Below are positions 35,639 through 45,505 of a stretch of 64,000 nucleotides of DNA, piece after piece. Position 1 is the first letter of the stretch. Each line of letters starts with the position of its first letter. The notes under the pieces are model-generated. The model saw only the letters and a list, made by a program, of their open reading frames with translations. It had not been told where the DNA came from and ran no database searches. The stretch is from Pseudotamlana agarivorans. Its GTDB lineage: Bacteria > Bacteroidota > Bacteroidia > Flavobacteriales > Flavobacteriaceae. The translations under genes and the position numbers were made by a program. The stretch is from NCBI RefSeq assembly GCF_018860245.1, contig NZ_JAHKPD010000008.1:1-64000 (forward strand), written 5' to 3'.

Positions 35639-37219
35639 TTATCCTTTGGAAATTTTTAATTTCATTCCAGGTTTTAATTTACTCCCACTAATACCGTTCC
35701 AATCTATAATATTTTGAACAGAAACACCAGAAAATTTTTGAGAGATGCTCCAAAGTGAATCACCATTCTTCACCGTATACAGCAATGTCTTTCCCGTAAT
35801 GTCTTTGATATTGGTCTTAGTTGAGCTTGCAGAACTTGCCCCTTGCGGGTGTTTAGGATAAATGGAAAGGCGCTGCCCAATATCAATATTATTACTTCTT
35901 AATCCGTTCCAACGTTTTATATCGCTTATCCGAACACTATATCGCCGAGCAATCTTTCCTAAATAATCGCCAGATTTTACACGATAAGTAATTTTACTGC
36001 TCGCTTTAGAGTACTGCGGTAAAGGTTTCTCACGTTTGTTAAACTCTGTTTTGGCATAATGATAAACTTCCACTTCATTGTTCACAAACTTACCAACCAC
36101 TTCTATAGGCAATCGCAATACATAATCCTCATTCTTAACATATGGGATAATATCTAATTTATAAGACGGATTTAAAAACTTCAATTCCTCGATAGGTGTA
36201 CCCGTAACTTTTGATACATGATCTAGCGTAATCATGTGCTTCACTTTAACCGTGTCGGTTTGGAAATAGGCTATTTCCGGGTTTGGTTTGGTAAAACCAT
36301 GCGCTTCAGCATATTCAAAAATATACATATTTGCTAAAAATGCTGGCAAATACCCTGCGGTTTCACGTGGTAAATTATGACGAATATTCCAGTAGTTTTT
36401 ATAACCACCCGAGCGTCTAATCGCTTTATTTACATTTCCTGGCCCCGAATTATAAGCTGCCAAGGCTAAGTCCCAATCGTCGAAAATATCATAGAGCCTC
36501 GATAAATATTTTGCTGCGGCCTCGGTAGACATGATCGGGTCGCTACGTTCATCAACATAACTACTTACATGCAAACCATAGTTTTTACCTGTAGTATACA
36601 TAAACTGCCATAAACCAGTTGCTCCAACTCTAGATTTAGCTCTTGGTTTTAATGCCGATTCTACTACGGCTAAATATTTTATTTCCAACGGAATGTTATG
36701 CTTATCCAATTCAGTTTCAAACATCGGGAAGTAAAACGCACTCAAATTAATGAGCCTTTGTAATGTTTTTGGTCTATTCTTTAAATAGGATTTAATAACA
36801 CTTTCTAATGCCGGATTGTATTCTACATTAAATGGAGTTCTGGCATTTAATTCTTTTAAACGCGCTTTAAGTGTATCGGTAGGTAATTCTGTGAATATAA
36901 CTGGTTTGTAATCTAATTCAGCAACACTTTTAGAAATCGTGTCATAGAGGTTATTACTATGATATAACTCATCCCGCCATTTAGCATCAAACTTTGCCGC
37001 TAACTCGTGGTCTTTTAAGTTATCTATTGAAAAACTATCAACAGCGATGGTTTTCACGTCAGATTGCCTAATATCTAATAAGGTATCTTTTATTTGTGTA
37101 TTCTCAACAAGTAAGGAATCCTTGAGTGCATTATTTTGAAGAGAAATTGAATCTTGCACTTGAGAGAAACCAGTGCTTATATTAAGTACTACGAGAAGTA
37201 TAAAAAAACGAATTGCCAT
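35639..37219 (-). CDS. MltD-like lytic transglycosylase with LysM domains
   Basis: The 526-residue protein has a signal peptide (cleavage near residue 19), then a soluble-lytic-transglycosylase domain with VVESALKPRAKSRVGATGLWQF (catalytic Glu) and AYNSGPGNVNKAI. C-terminally it has two clear LysM modules (YRVKSGDYLGKIARRY and YTVKNGDSLWSISQKF) and a degenerate one near 350. MltD-type enzymes cleave glycan strands of peptidoglycan in the periplasm. It lies 79 bases after pgk, and a 14-base palindrome precedes its start. Confidence 0.92.
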   Translation of the reverse strand: MAIRFFILLVVLNISTGFSQVQDSISLQNNALKDSLLVENTQIKDTLLDIRQSDVKTIAVDSFSIDNLKDHELAAKFDAKWRDELYHSNNLYDTISKSVAELDYKPVIFTELPTDTLKARLKELNARTPFNVEYNPALESVIKSYLKNRPKTLQRLINLSAFYFPMFETELDKHNIPLEIKYLAVVESALKPRAKSRVGATGLWQFMYTTGKNYGLHVSSYVDERSDPIMSTEAAAKYLSRLYDIFDDWDLALAAYNSGPGNVNKAIRRSGGYKNYWNIRHNLPRETAGYLPAFLANMYIFEYAEAHGFTKPNPEIAYFQTDTVKVKHMITLDHVSKVTGTPIEELKFLNPSYKLDIIPYVKNEDYVLRLPIEVVGKFVNNEVEVYHYAKTEFNKREKPLPQYSKASSKITYRVKSGDYLGKIARRYSVRISDIKRWNGLRSNNIDIGQRLSIYPKHPQGASSASSTKTNIKDITGKTLLYTVKNGDSLWSISQKFSGVSVQNIIDWNGISGSKLKPGMKLKISKG

Positions 37220-37231
37220 AAAATCTTTATC

Positions 37232-37245
37232 AATAATTATTGAAC
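37232..37245. promoter_or_regulatory. perfect palindrome upstream of transglycosylase gene
   Basis: TCAATAATTATTGA is a perfect 14-base palindrome ending 12 bases before the start codon. Confidence 0.4.
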
Positions 37246-37298
37246 GATATTATGGCAAAATTCGTGTATTTTACGCTAAACTAAAAACTTAAGCGCTA

Positions 37299-38486
37299 TT
37301 ATTCTAATATGGCAGCTATTCCTGGTAAGGTTTTACCCTCTAAACTTTCAAGCATGGCACCACCACCAGTACTTACATAACTCACCTTGTTTTCAAATCC
37401 GAATTGCTTCACAGCCGCTACAGAATCTCCACCTCCCACAAGAGAGAAAGCGCCGTTTTTAGTAGCTTCAGCGATAGAATTACCTAATTCGATAGTTCCG
37501 TTTGCAAAAGATTCCATTTCAAAAACGCCTAATGGACCATTCCAAAGAATGGTTTTACACGCATTAACCACTTTATCAAAAGCGGCGATAGATTTTGGTC
37601 CAGCATCTACACCTTCCCAACCATCAGGAATGGCGTTTATATCGACTGTTTGCTTGTTGGCATCGTTACTAAATGCATCGGCAGCAATCGTATCAACAGG
37701 AATATGAATCTGTACATTTTTAGCTTTGGCTTGCTCTAAAATCTCTAATGCTAATGGCATTTTATCATCTTCACAAATAGAGTTTCCTATTTTTCCGCCT
37801 TGCGCTTTTACAAAAGTAAAGGCCATACCACCACCAATAATAAGGTGATCTACTTTATCAAGAATATTTTCTATAATCGTAATTTTAGAAGATACTTTTG
37901 CACCACCAAGAATGGCCAAAACTGGCTTTTCACCGGTTTCCATTACTTTTTGAATACTTTCTATTTCTTGAGCTAATAGGTTTCCGAAACACTTTCTACC
38001 TTCAAAAAACTGAGCTACAATAGTGGTTGATGCATGCGCTCTATGCGCTGTACCAAAAGCATCATTCACATAAATATCACCTAATTTCGATAATTTTTCC
38101 GCGAAAGCGACATCTCCAGCGGTTTCCTCCTTATAAAAACGCAAGTTTTCTAAAAGTAAAACCTTACCTGACTCTAGGTTTGCTGCTGCTGCTTCGGCTT
38201 GCTCACCAATACAATCAGGAACAAACTGAACTTCTACCCCTAAAATCTCTTCTACAGTATCGGCAATATGTTTTAAAGAAAACTCATCTTGAAATCCTTT
38301 TGGACGCCCTAAGTGAGACATTAAAATACAGCTTCCGCCATCTTCTAAGATTTTGATAATGGTAGGTTTTGCAGACACAATTCTTGTTGCATCAGTCACT
38401 TCAAAATTTTCATTTAAAGGCACATTAAAATCTACTCTTATTAAGGCTTTTTTATCTTTGAAATCAAAATCATTTAAGGTTTTCAT
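37299..38486 (-). CDS. pgk: phosphoglycerate kinase
   Basis: The 395-residue enzyme has RVDFNVPLN near the N-terminus, the substrate region [35 protein letters not shown] and the nucleotide loop GGGDSVAAV. It interconverts 1,3-bisphosphoglycerate and 3-phosphoglycerate with ATP formation. A -7 box overlapping a dyad lies upstream at 38514-38529. Confidence 0.97.
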   Translation of the reverse strand: MKTLNDFDFKDKKALIRVDFNVPLNENFEVTDATRIVSAKPTIIKILEDGGSCILMSHLGRPKGFQDEFSLKHIADTVEEILGVEVQFVPDCIGEQAEAAAANLESGKVLLLENLRFYKEETAGDVAFAEKLSKLGDIYVNDAFGTAHRAHASTTIVAQFFEGRKCFGNLLAQEIESIQKVMETGEKPVLAILGGAKVSSKITIIENILDKVDHLIIGGGMAFTFVKAQGGKIGNSICEDDKMPLALEILEQAKAKNVQIHIPVDTIAADAFSNDANKQTVDINAIPDGWEGVDAGPKSIAAFDKVVNACKTILWNGPLGVFEMESFANGTIELGNSIAEATKNGAFSLVGGGDSVAAVKQFGFENKVSYVSTGGGAMLESLEGKTLPGIAAILE

Positions 38487-38513
38487 AGCTCTATTTTTTA
38501 TCTTTTAAATATT

Positions 38514-38529
38514 TTACATACAAATGTAA
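38514..38529 (-). promoter_or_regulatory. pgk -7 box within an inverted repeat
   Basis: On the minus strand TACATTTG (38528-38521) fits TAnnTTTG. It is embedded in the dyad TTACAT-ACAA-ATGTAA, so a repressor binding the dyad would block the promoter. The start codon is about 35 bases downstream. Confidence 0.45.
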
Positions 38530-38739
38530 CCAATTAAAGAGTGTTAAAAAATGTGTTTTTTCACGAAAACGTTTGAAATTTTAAAGAAATTAACATTATT
38601 GCGGAAATAGTGCTGTAGGCAGTAGGCTTTAGGCAATAAGTAGTAAGCGATAAGCTTGCCTTTATTGTCCTCCCCATATTTCTACGGCAAAACCAAAGTA
38701 AAAAGTCTAAAGACAACAAATATCAGAGACATGGCTACA

Positions 38740-38774
38740 GCCTATAGCCTATAGCCTATAGCCTATAGCCTATA
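38740..38774. repeat. 7-bp tandem repeat (GCCTATA)5
   Basis: Five exact copies of GCCTATA stand head to tail, preceded by a degenerate GGCTACA and ending two bases from the dusB stop codon. Inverted TAGGC motifs occur about 110-130 bases away around 38615-38632 (GTAGGCAGTAGGCTTTAGGC), so the two arms could pair. The 290-base gap between pgk and dusB otherwise holds only the pgk promoter. Confidence 0.9.
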
Positions 38775-38776
38775 GA

Positions 38777-39772
38777 TTACTCAAAAAACTGGTAACCTGC
38801 AAATTTATCAAGAACCTCATCAAAAGCTGCAAACACATCTTTAGCGCGGTCTGAAGTCACCATTTTCATGCGGTATTCTTTAAAATGTGGAATGCCTTTA
38901 AAGTAATTGGTATAATGTCTACGGGTTTCAAAAACGCCAAGAATCTCACCTTTCCAATCAATAGACATTTGCAAATGACGACGCGCCGCTTCAACGCGTT
39001 CTTCTAAAGAAATAGGCGCTAAATGTTCACCGGTTTCAAAAAAGTGTTTCACCTGTTTGAAAAACCATGGATTCCCAATACTGGCACGACCAATCATACA
39101 ACCATCTAAACCGAACTCATCGCGCATAAGCATGGCTTTTTCTGGAGTATCTACATCGCCATTTCCAAAAACTGGAATGTGCATACGCGGATTATTTTTC
39201 ACATCCATTATAGGTTTCCAATCGGCTTCACCCTTGTACATCTGTGCGCGTGTACGACCGTGAATAGAAATTGCCTTACAACCAACATCTTGCAAACGTT
39301 CGGCAACCTCAACAATACGAATGGAATCATGGTCCCAACCCAACCGGGTTTTTACAGTAATAGGAATGTTGGTGCGTTTTACCATTTCGGCGGTAAGCTG
39401 TTCCATTAAGCACACATCTTTTAAAATACCTGCTCCGGCACCTTTACTCACCACTTTTTTTACGGGGCATCCAAAATTAATATCGATAATATCGGGTTTA
39501 GATTCCGCTACGATATCAATGGTTTGCAACATACTATCCAAATTAGCACCGAATATTTGAATACCCACTGGGCGTTCTTTTTCGTAAATATCTAATTTCA
39601 TAACACTTTTTGCGGCGTTGCGAATTAAACCTTCGCTAGATACAAATTCGGTGTACACCACATCGGCACCTTGTTCTTTACACAAAGCACGAAATGGCGG
39701 GTCGCTAACATCTTCCATTGGCGCTAAAAGCAATGGAAAATCTGGAAGTTCTATGTTGTCTATTTTTACCAA
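38777..39772 (-). CDS. dusB: tRNA-dihydrouridine synthase B
   Basis: The 331-residue flavoenzyme has APMEDVSDPPFRALC at the start, the catalytic cysteine in DINFGCPVKKV, TVKTRLGWDHDS, SIHGRTRAQMYKGEADW and VFGNGDVDTPEKA. It reduces uridine in tRNA D-loops using FMN and NADPH. The family N-terminus MVKIDNIEL begins at a TTG codon; no in-frame ATG is near, and the -7 box lies 17 bases upstream, so I accept TTG as the start. Confidence 0.94.
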   Translation of the reverse strand: MVKIDNIELPDFPLLLAPMEDVSDPPFRALCKEQGADVVYTEFVSSEGLIRNAAKSVMKLDIYEKERPVGIQIFGANLDSMLQTIDIVAESKPDIIDINFGCPVKKVVSKGAGAGILKDVCLMEQLTAEMVKRTNIPITVKTRLGWDHDSIRIVEVAERLQDVGCKAISIHGRTRAQMYKGEADWKPIMDVKNNPRMHIPVFGNGDVDTPEKAMLMRDEFGLDGCMIGRASIGNPWFFKQVKHFFETGEHLAPISLEERVEAARRHLQMSIDWKGEILGVFETRRHYTNYFKGIPHFKEYRMKMVTSDRAKDVFAAFDEVLDKFAGYQFFE

Positions 39773-39789
39773 AATATAATAATTGTCGG

Positions 39790-39797
39790 CAAAATTA
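39790..39797 (-). promoter_or_regulatory. -7 box of dusB
   Basis: The minus strand reads TAATTTTG, 17 bases before the TTG start at 39772. The spacing equals that of ATG-started genes here and supports the non-ATG start. Confidence 0.5.
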
Positions 39798-40015
39798 CAG
39801 CTTTTTAGTTAAACATGAAGTTTTTAAAATCAAGTTTAACTTCTGTTGCTACTCCTCGTCTCTAATCTTCTGGTTTAACCCTGTCGATTCGATCTAAATA
39901 ATGAATACCCCTAAGCCTTATCCACTTGCTAAAATTCGGCAATTTGCTAAATTCCGATAATGTAAAATTTAGATATCGATTCCATAAACCAACTAAAAAA
40001 TCTAGTACAATATTT

Positions 40016-40255
40016 TTAAGACGACCTTGTTATATTCGATACTGATAATTTCTGTTTTCTTCCCATTATAAAATATAAAAGCGCCCCAAATAAGTTTCCG
40101 AGTAAGACTACTAAAAGCCATACTATTTTATTATTTCCAGTAAATTCATTTCTTACAATATCAATAAGCGCCACAACCGTTGGAATAATTCCAAGAAATA
40201 CGCTAATTAATATTATAATTATTTGCCAAGGTCCAATCATTAAAAAATAGTTCAT
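40016..40255 (-). CDS. small membrane protein with PLDc_N-like domain
   Basis: This 79-residue protein has two membrane helices around a short polar loop, with VALIDIVRNEFTGNNKIVWLLVVLLGNLFGALLYFIMGR. This is the two-helix PLDc_N-type module also found alone in many bacteria. It usually marks membrane anchoring and shows no catalytic residues here. It stands alone between dusB and the MG2/Plug gene. Confidence 0.78.
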   Translation of the reverse strand: MNYFLMIGPWQIIIILISVFLGIIPTVVALIDIVRNEFTGNNKIVWLLVVLLGNLFGALLYFIMGRKQKLSVSNITRSS

Positions 40256-40339
40256 AGTTTATGTTTTAATTTTTATCGAAATTTTTTTATAAAACTAATA
40301 TTCACACGCTGTATTTTAAAGCGCAACCCAGATAGCATA

Positions 40340-42778
40340 CTATTTTCCAATAACATAATCTGTTTTTACAACAACAGGAATGCCTGTAGCGGTAATTCCT
40401 TCTAAGGTCACTTTAACTGTGGTTTCAACCTCACTATTAAAGTAAGACACCTTAGCATTTCCGGAGCCATCTGGATGAATAAATGGATTCCAATATAAGG
40501 TATTCCTTACGGCAGCACTATTATCCATTTCAAAGGTAGGCTCATTAGGATTTGGGGAATAAAAAACACGTGCTTTATAAAAACCATCTATTTTTTTGGT
40601 TATAGAATGTGGGGTATGTTTATTTTTTCTTCTATTAAGCGCCCCTTCTTTAGTATAAATTAAAATTGCACCATTTGCGCCACTTGAACCAAATACTGCA
40701 GCACTTGCACCATTCATAGATTCTATTTTTGCCACATCATCCGGCAGAAGAGTCCCTAAAGCATCTGATTCCCATGGGGCACCATCAACAAGAATCTGGG
40801 CCGCTCCAGTATTCCTAGTAAATTTAATAGTAGTGCCACTAACCATCACGCCAGGAATGGAAAATTGAATGAGCTGATAAATACTTGAAAAACGTTGTGT
40901 TCTTTCATCAACAATATAACTGTGGTCGGCTTCACCATAGATACTTTCTGGAACGTTACTTTTCTTTTTTGCAACGATTTCTACCTCATCCAATAATGTT
41001 GACCCTGTAATACCAAAGGCGATATTCTTTTTAAAGATATGCTCTTTTACATCCTTGTTTTTAGCCAAATACACCGTGCTATCTTTTTTAAACTTAACCG
41101 CCATTGGTTCTGGAAAAAGCGAATCTAGCACAAACATGCCCCTGTTTTTTCTACTCTCACTTTGCGTATTTAACATCATGGTAGATTGCCCCATAAACAC
41201 CAAATTTTCAAATTTAAACCGACCAATTGAATCGGTCATATTATAAAGTGTGTTCACTTGCTTATTGTTAAACAAACTAAGTAGTACTTTGTTATTTGGC
41301 TTGGCTATATTTCCATTTTGCTCCTTTACTCTACCCGAAATAGTAATTCCTTTTTCTGCCTTAAAAGGCAACCTATATCCCTTAACTTCAGGTATTTCTT
41401 TCCATAAAAAATCTCTCCATCCTTGCGTTAAAAGTAATAAATCCAAATTAGCTAATCGTCTTGGGTTGGAACCATCGAAATAATAACCAGGATTGATCAC
41501 CTGCCCTCTAATATCTGATTCCATTAAAAAATATGAACAAATATTAGAGCTCATATCTTTTGTATCCTCCAACCCATTCATATCTATACTACTTATAGAA
41601 AAACTAGCAGGTACCACTTCACCTGCTTTTGTTTTAGATGAAATATTTACCGTAACTTCTTCCTTTGGTTTATATACATTTTTTTCTGTGCTTAAAGCTA
41701 TATTGACTTCAGGAGTTTTTTCGACATATACCAAGCGTTCGCTTTGAGGACGTGAGGCTTTATCGTATAAAGTAATTTGTGCAATACCATTTGGAAAGTC
41801 TTTTTTTGGCAATTCAAAAGAAACATTCGTTTCGTTTATAGACTGAGCTGTTTCAAAATATCCAATTGCCCTTGTAGTGCCAATAATTTTAACGGGCGCG
41901 TTTGGATTATTTAATAAAGTTGCATTATTGGTTTTAATAGTTACCATATCCTTGCCCTGAACATTTCTAAAACTTAACAAATACCCTTGTTTTTTAGCCT
42001 CTGGGAGTGCTAATTTTAATATTTCTTCGTGATCCAAATTTGTAATTTTAGCATAATATTTTTCACCTTTTTCTGGCTTAATATGAAATTTCCCCATACC
42101 ATCATGCACACTCCCTAGTAAGGTAACCAACTCATTTTTGGAGTTAAAAACCTTACCTCTTACATTAATTGGCTCTCCATTTGCTGAAACAGCTTTAAAA
42201 GCCACCACGCTAATAACATTTTCTAAAAGAGAGCCGCCTTCAGGAAAAAACTGAAGATTAGGTTTTTCTTTATTAACTTGGTGTAAATTTTTAGTTTCAG
42301 TGGCTTGACTTGCACCCTCTGACTTACTCGCTTTATTTTTTTCAAATACATCCAAAATTTCAATCTCCTTTTTGAATACAAAATCGTCGCCAAAATTGCG
42401 ATTCCAATTCGTATAGGCGCGCAACTGATACACCCCTGATTTTTTTACACCAATGGAATCGGTTAATGCGATATCACCATAACCCAAACCTTCTTCTAAC
42501 CTTATTTTATTACGCATTAGAATTTTAGATTCAGGAGAAATTAATTCGACATACAAAACATTACTATGGTCAAAAAGCAAATTATTATAAGCGTATACTG
42601 TATACGCTTTATACCATATAGATTCGCCTTTAACATAGTAAGGACGATCTGTATGAAGGTATATTTTTTCTACGTCTGTGATGACATGCTTATCGGTTGT
42701 GGTTGAAGATTTTTGTTGAGAAAACGAAAAGTTAGTCGTTAAAATTAATAGAAAAATACAGGATACTATTTTCTTCAT
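40340..42778 (-). CDS. MG2-domain protein with TonB-receptor Plug domain, no barrel
   Basis: The 812-residue protein has a signal peptide (MKKIVSCIFLLILTTNFSFS). It then has alpha-2-macroglobulin-type MG domains (KIYLHTDRPYYVKGESIWYK near 40 is the MG2 signature) and a carboxypeptidase-regulatory-like beta domain around 475-540. A Plug domain follows at about 610-715 (VPESIYGEADHSYIVDE, QILVDGAPWESD, VFGSSGANGAILIYT). Only about 90 residues follow, so the 22-strand barrel is missing and the protein cannot be a TonB channel. It may be a periplasmic or surface partner of one. Function unknown. Confidence 0.8.
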   Translation of the reverse strand: MKKIVSCIFLLILTTNFSFSQQKSSTTTDKHVITDVEKIYLHTDRPYYVKGESIWYKAYTVYAYNNLLFDHSNVLYVELISPESKILMRNKIRLEEGLGYGDIALTDSIGVKKSGVYQLRAYTNWNRNFGDDFVFKKEIEILDVFEKNKASKSEGASQATETKNLHQVNKEKPNLQFFPEGGSLLENVISVVAFKAVSANGEPINVRGKVFNSKNELVTLLGSVHDGMGKFHIKPEKGEKYYAKITNLDHEEILKLALPEAKKQGYLLSFRNVQGKDMVTIKTNNATLLNNPNAPVKIIGTTRAIGYFETAQSINETNVSFELPKKDFPNGIAQITLYDKASRPQSERLVYVEKTPEVNIALSTEKNVYKPKEEVTVNISSKTKAGEVVPASFSISSIDMNGLEDTKDMSSNICSYFLMESDIRGQVINPGYYFDGSNPRRLANLDLLLLTQGWRDFLWKEIPEVKGYRLPFKAEKGITISGRVKEQNGNIAKPNNKVLLSLFNNKQVNTLYNMTDSIGRFKFENLVFMGQSTMMLNTQSESRKNRGMFVLDSLFPEPMAVKFKKDSTVYLAKNKDVKEHIFKKNIAFGITGSTLLDEVEIVAKKKSNVPESIYGEADHSYIVDERTQRFSSIYQLIQFSIPGVMVSGTTIKFTRNTGAAQILVDGAPWESDALGTLLPDDVAKIESMNGASAAVFGSSGANGAILIYTKEGALNRRKNKHTPHSITKKIDGFYKARVFYSPNPNEPTFEMDNSAAVRNTLYWNPFIHPDGSGNAKVSYFNSEVETTVKVTLEGITATGIPVVVKTDYVIGK

Positions 42779-43060
42779 ACTTTTAGGTGGTAGTTTAATA
42801 ATTGTTGGCTTTAAATAAAGTGCATCAATAACTAGGACTCGAAAGCTGGATAATAGTTTAATTTCCTACAAAATTATTTTACTGGCATCTCGTGTTAATA
42901 CAATTTCTTGTTTTGAATTACATAAAATCTAATAATGAATATACCACAAAAGAAACCGGAATAAAACCTTTTTTAAATGGTTTTCTTACAAACTGCACAT
43001 TTGAAGCATGAACTGCATGAATTGATTCTTTAGCTATTGCCATTCACAAACATATTTGGT

Positions 43061-43068
43061 TATCTTTG
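43061..43068 (+). promoter_or_regulatory. -7 box of lepA
   Basis: TATCTTTG fits TAnnTTTG exactly and lies 32 bases before the ATG. A TTG at 43037-43039 could be the -33 element with a 21-base spacer. Confidence 0.55.
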
Positions 43069-43071
43069 CAA

Positions 43072-43088
43072 ACCTGTTTTAAACAGGT
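43072..43088. promoter_or_regulatory. perfect 17-base palindrome in lepA leader
   Basis: ACCTGTTT-T-AAACAGGT is a perfect dyad starting four bases after the -7 box, at the expected transcription start. It could be an operator or a 5'-end stem-loop. Confidence 0.5.
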
Positions 43089-43100
43089 ATTTATAGGACT

Positions 43101-44897
43101 ATGAAGAACATTAGAAACTTTTGCATTATTGCACATATAGATCACGGTAAAAGTACACTTGCAGACCGTTTGTTAGATTTCACAGGCTCAGTTACCGCCA
43201 GAGAACAACAAGCCCAGTTGCTCGATAGTATGGATTTAGAGCGCGAACGTGGTATTACCATCAAGTCGCACGCCATCCAAATGGATTACGAATTGGACGG
43301 CGAAAAGTATGTTTTAAACCTAATTGACACGCCTGGTCACGTAGATTTTTCATATGAAGTTTCTCGTTCTATCGCTGCCTGCGAAGGCGCTTTACTTATT
43401 GTAGATGCCGCACAAAGTATACAAGCACAAACCATTTCTAACCTATATTTAGCTCTAGAGAACGATCTTGAAATCATTCCTGTTTTAAACAAAGTAGATT
43501 TACCTAGTGCCAATCCAGAGGAAGTTACTGATGATATTGTAGATTTATTAGGTTGCGACCCAGAGGAAGTGATTCATGCTAGTGGAAAAACAGGTTTTGG
43601 TGTTGATAATATCTTAGCGGCTATTATAGACCGTATTCCTGCGCCAAAAGGAGATCCTGAAGCCCCCTTACAAGCTTTAATTTTCGATTCTGTTTACAAC
43701 ACCTTTAGAGGTATTGAAACCTATTTTAGGGTTTTTAATGGTGAAATTAAAAAAGGACAAAAAATTAAATTCGTTGCTACTGATAAAGAATACTTTGCAG
43801 ATGAAGTTGGTACTTTAAAACTCACTCAAGTGGCTAAAAAAAGTGTCAAAGCAGGTGACGTAGGTTACCTCATTACAGGTATTAAAACAGCTAAAGAAGT
43901 AAAAGTTGGCGATACCATTACCGATTTTGCGAATCCAACAACCAATATTGTTGAAGGTTTCGAGGATGTAAAACCAATGGTTTTCGCTGGAATTTACCCC
44001 GTTGATACTGAAGATTACGAAGAGCTTCGTAATTCTATGGAAAAGCTTCAATTAAACGATGCTTCTCTAGTTTTTGCTCCAGAAAGTTCTGCCGCTTTAG
44101 GTTTTGGTTTCCGTTGTGGATTCTTAGGGATGCTTCACATGGAAATTATTCAAGAACGTTTAGAACGTGAATTTGATATGACGGTAATCACAACGGTTCC
44201 CAATGTATCTTACCACGCTTTTACCAACAAAAATCCGGATGAAGCGTTTATTGTAAACAACCCATCCGATTTACCAGATCCTTCTACCGTAAACCGTGTT
44301 GAAGAACCATATATTAAAGCCACTATAATCACAAAAGCCGATTTTGTTGGTAACGTGATGTCCCTTTGTATTGAAAAACGTGGTATCGTTATCAATCAAA
44401 CGTATTTAACACCAGAACGTGTTGAGCTTATTTTTGAAATGCCGCTTGCCGAAATTGTATTCGACTTTTACGACAGATTAAAAACAGTTTCTAAAGGTTA
44501 TGCTTCTTTCGATTATTCGCCAATTGGTATGAAAACCTCTAAATTAGTGCGTTTAGACATTTTATTAAATGCACAACCCGTGGATGCGCTTTCTGCTTTA
44601 ATTCACGCCGATAACGCTCAAAACATCGGACGTAAAATGTGTGAGAAATTAAGAGAACTAATTCCGCGTCAGCAATTTGATATTCCTATTCAAGCGGCTA
44701 TTGGTGCTAAAATTATATCACGTGAAACTATTAAAGCCTTACGTAAAGACGTTACCGCAAAATGTTACGGTGGTGATATTTCACGTAAGCGTAAACTTCT
44801 TGAAAAGCAGAAAAAAGGTAAAAAACGTATGCGCCAAGTAGGTAATGTAGAAATTCCACAGCAGGCGTTTATGGCGGTTCTTAAATTGAATGATTAA
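43101..44897 (+). CDS. lepA: elongation factor 4
   Basis: The 598-residue GTPase has the P-loop [16 protein letters not shown] (about 10-25), [22 protein letters not shown] and [10 protein letters not shown], followed by the LepA-specific C-terminal domain ending in [28 protein letters not shown]4 acts on stalled or mistranslocated ribosomes. It is monocistronic, with a strong terminator downstream. Confidence 0.98.
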   Translation: MKNIRNFCIIAHIDHGKSTLADRLLDFTGSVTAREQQAQLLDSMDLERERGITIKSHAIQMDYELDGEKYVLNLIDTPGHVDFSYEVSRSIAACEGALLIVDAAQSIQAQTISNLYLALENDLEIIPVLNKVDLPSANPEEVTDDIVDLLGCDPEEVIHASGKTGFGVDNILAAIIDRIPAPKGDPEAPLQALIFDSVYNTFRGIETYFRVFNGEIKKGQKIKFVATDKEYFADEVGTLKLTQVAKKSVKAGDVGYLITGIKTAKEVKVGDTITDFANPTTNIVEGFEDVKPMVFAGIYPVDTEDYEELRNSMEKLQLNDASLVFAPESSAALGFGFRCGFLGMLHMEIIQERLEREFDMTVITTVPNVSYHAFTNKNPDEAFIVNNPSDLPDPSTVNRVEEPYIKATIITKADFVGNVMSLCIEKRGIVINQTYLTPERVELIFEMPLAEIVFDFYDRLKTVSKGYASFDYSPIGMKTSKLVRLDILLNAQPVDALSALIHADNAQNIGRKMCEKLRELIPRQQFDIPIQAAIGAKIISRETIKALRKDVTAKCYGGDISRKRKLLEKQKKGKKRMRQVGNVEIPQQAFMAVLKLND

Positions 44898-44977
44898 TTT
44901 TTTTACTTCAGAAGAAAGATAACATCATCTGAAGCCTTTATTTAAGATAAAATATTTCAGCGAAAGCTTAAAAACTC

Positions 44978-45026
44978 AAAAACCATTTATCATTTTAGTA
45001 TAGAACTAATTTGATAAATGGTTTTT
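44978..45026 (+). terminator. intrinsic terminator after lepA
   Basis: AAAAACCATTTATCA pairs perfectly with TGATAAATGGTTTTT (15 pairs) across a 19-base loop, with A and T runs at the ends. Confidence 0.8.
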
Positions 45027-45378
45027 TCATTGTGATTTTTTGTCAATGATAGCCAAAAGCCCCCAATTGTACTAGGTAACTTTTTCCAAAGAATCTACAC
45101 AAGCATCATGGTTAACAGTAAATTGATGAAATAACTGTACCAACCAACATAAATTTTCTCATAATTATACGTTTTTTGATTAATGAATATCAAATATACC
45201 ACAGGGCTTATGAAAGAAAATTCACTTTAACATGTAGGTTGATAATTTTAACAAATAGGAGTAATTTTACATTAAGCTTTTTTGTCATCCTAAAAAAACA
45301 CATAACAGCAACGCATTAAAGGTTTTATAAACCTATACATAAAATACAACAATAAGAATCTGTTTTTTACTACATATT

Positions 45379-45409
45379 ATTATTAGAATAATGTAATAGT
45401 CCTAATAAT
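45379..45409. promoter_or_regulatory. inverted repeat upstream of glycogen operon
   Basis: ATTATTAG and CTAATAAT form a perfect 8-base inverted repeat separated by 15 bases, about 100 bases upstream of glgA and before the weak -7-like box. It may be an operator for the glg genes. Confidence 0.35.
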
Positions 45410-45505
45410 GCAATTTTTAACACTAAACGAAAATAAGCGCGAATAAATAGATGATATTTTCGTAGTTTTATAAACGATTCTTAGTATTAATGATAATTAT
45501 TCAAA

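Larger units (their letters stand above)
42779..43100. other. 322-base divergent intergenic region
   Basis: This gap separates the divergent MG2/Plug gene and lepA. It holds a TAATTTTG box for the minus strand (42876-42869), the lepA -7 box and a palindrome next to it. I see no open frame, tRNA or further repeat. Confidence 0.6.
44898..45505. other. 608-base intergenic region between lepA and glgA
   Basis: The gap contains a short CTTCAGA...TCTGAAG hairpin and the lepA terminator (44978-45026), an inverted repeat at 45379-45409, and a weak -7-like TATTTTCG (45455-45462) before glgA. I see no convincing open frame. The middle part (45030-45370) shows nothing I can name; a small RNA cannot be excluded. 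Confidence 0.55.

Noticed and set aside
43815-44395. Open frames antisense to lepA
   Set aside because: They follow from codon bias of the real gene on the other strand and show no start signals or recognisable domains.
45030-45370. Small RNA or riboswitch between lepA and glgA
   Set aside because: I found no conserved riboswitch core, promoter-terminator pair or strong hairpin in this stretch; it cannot be supported by eye.
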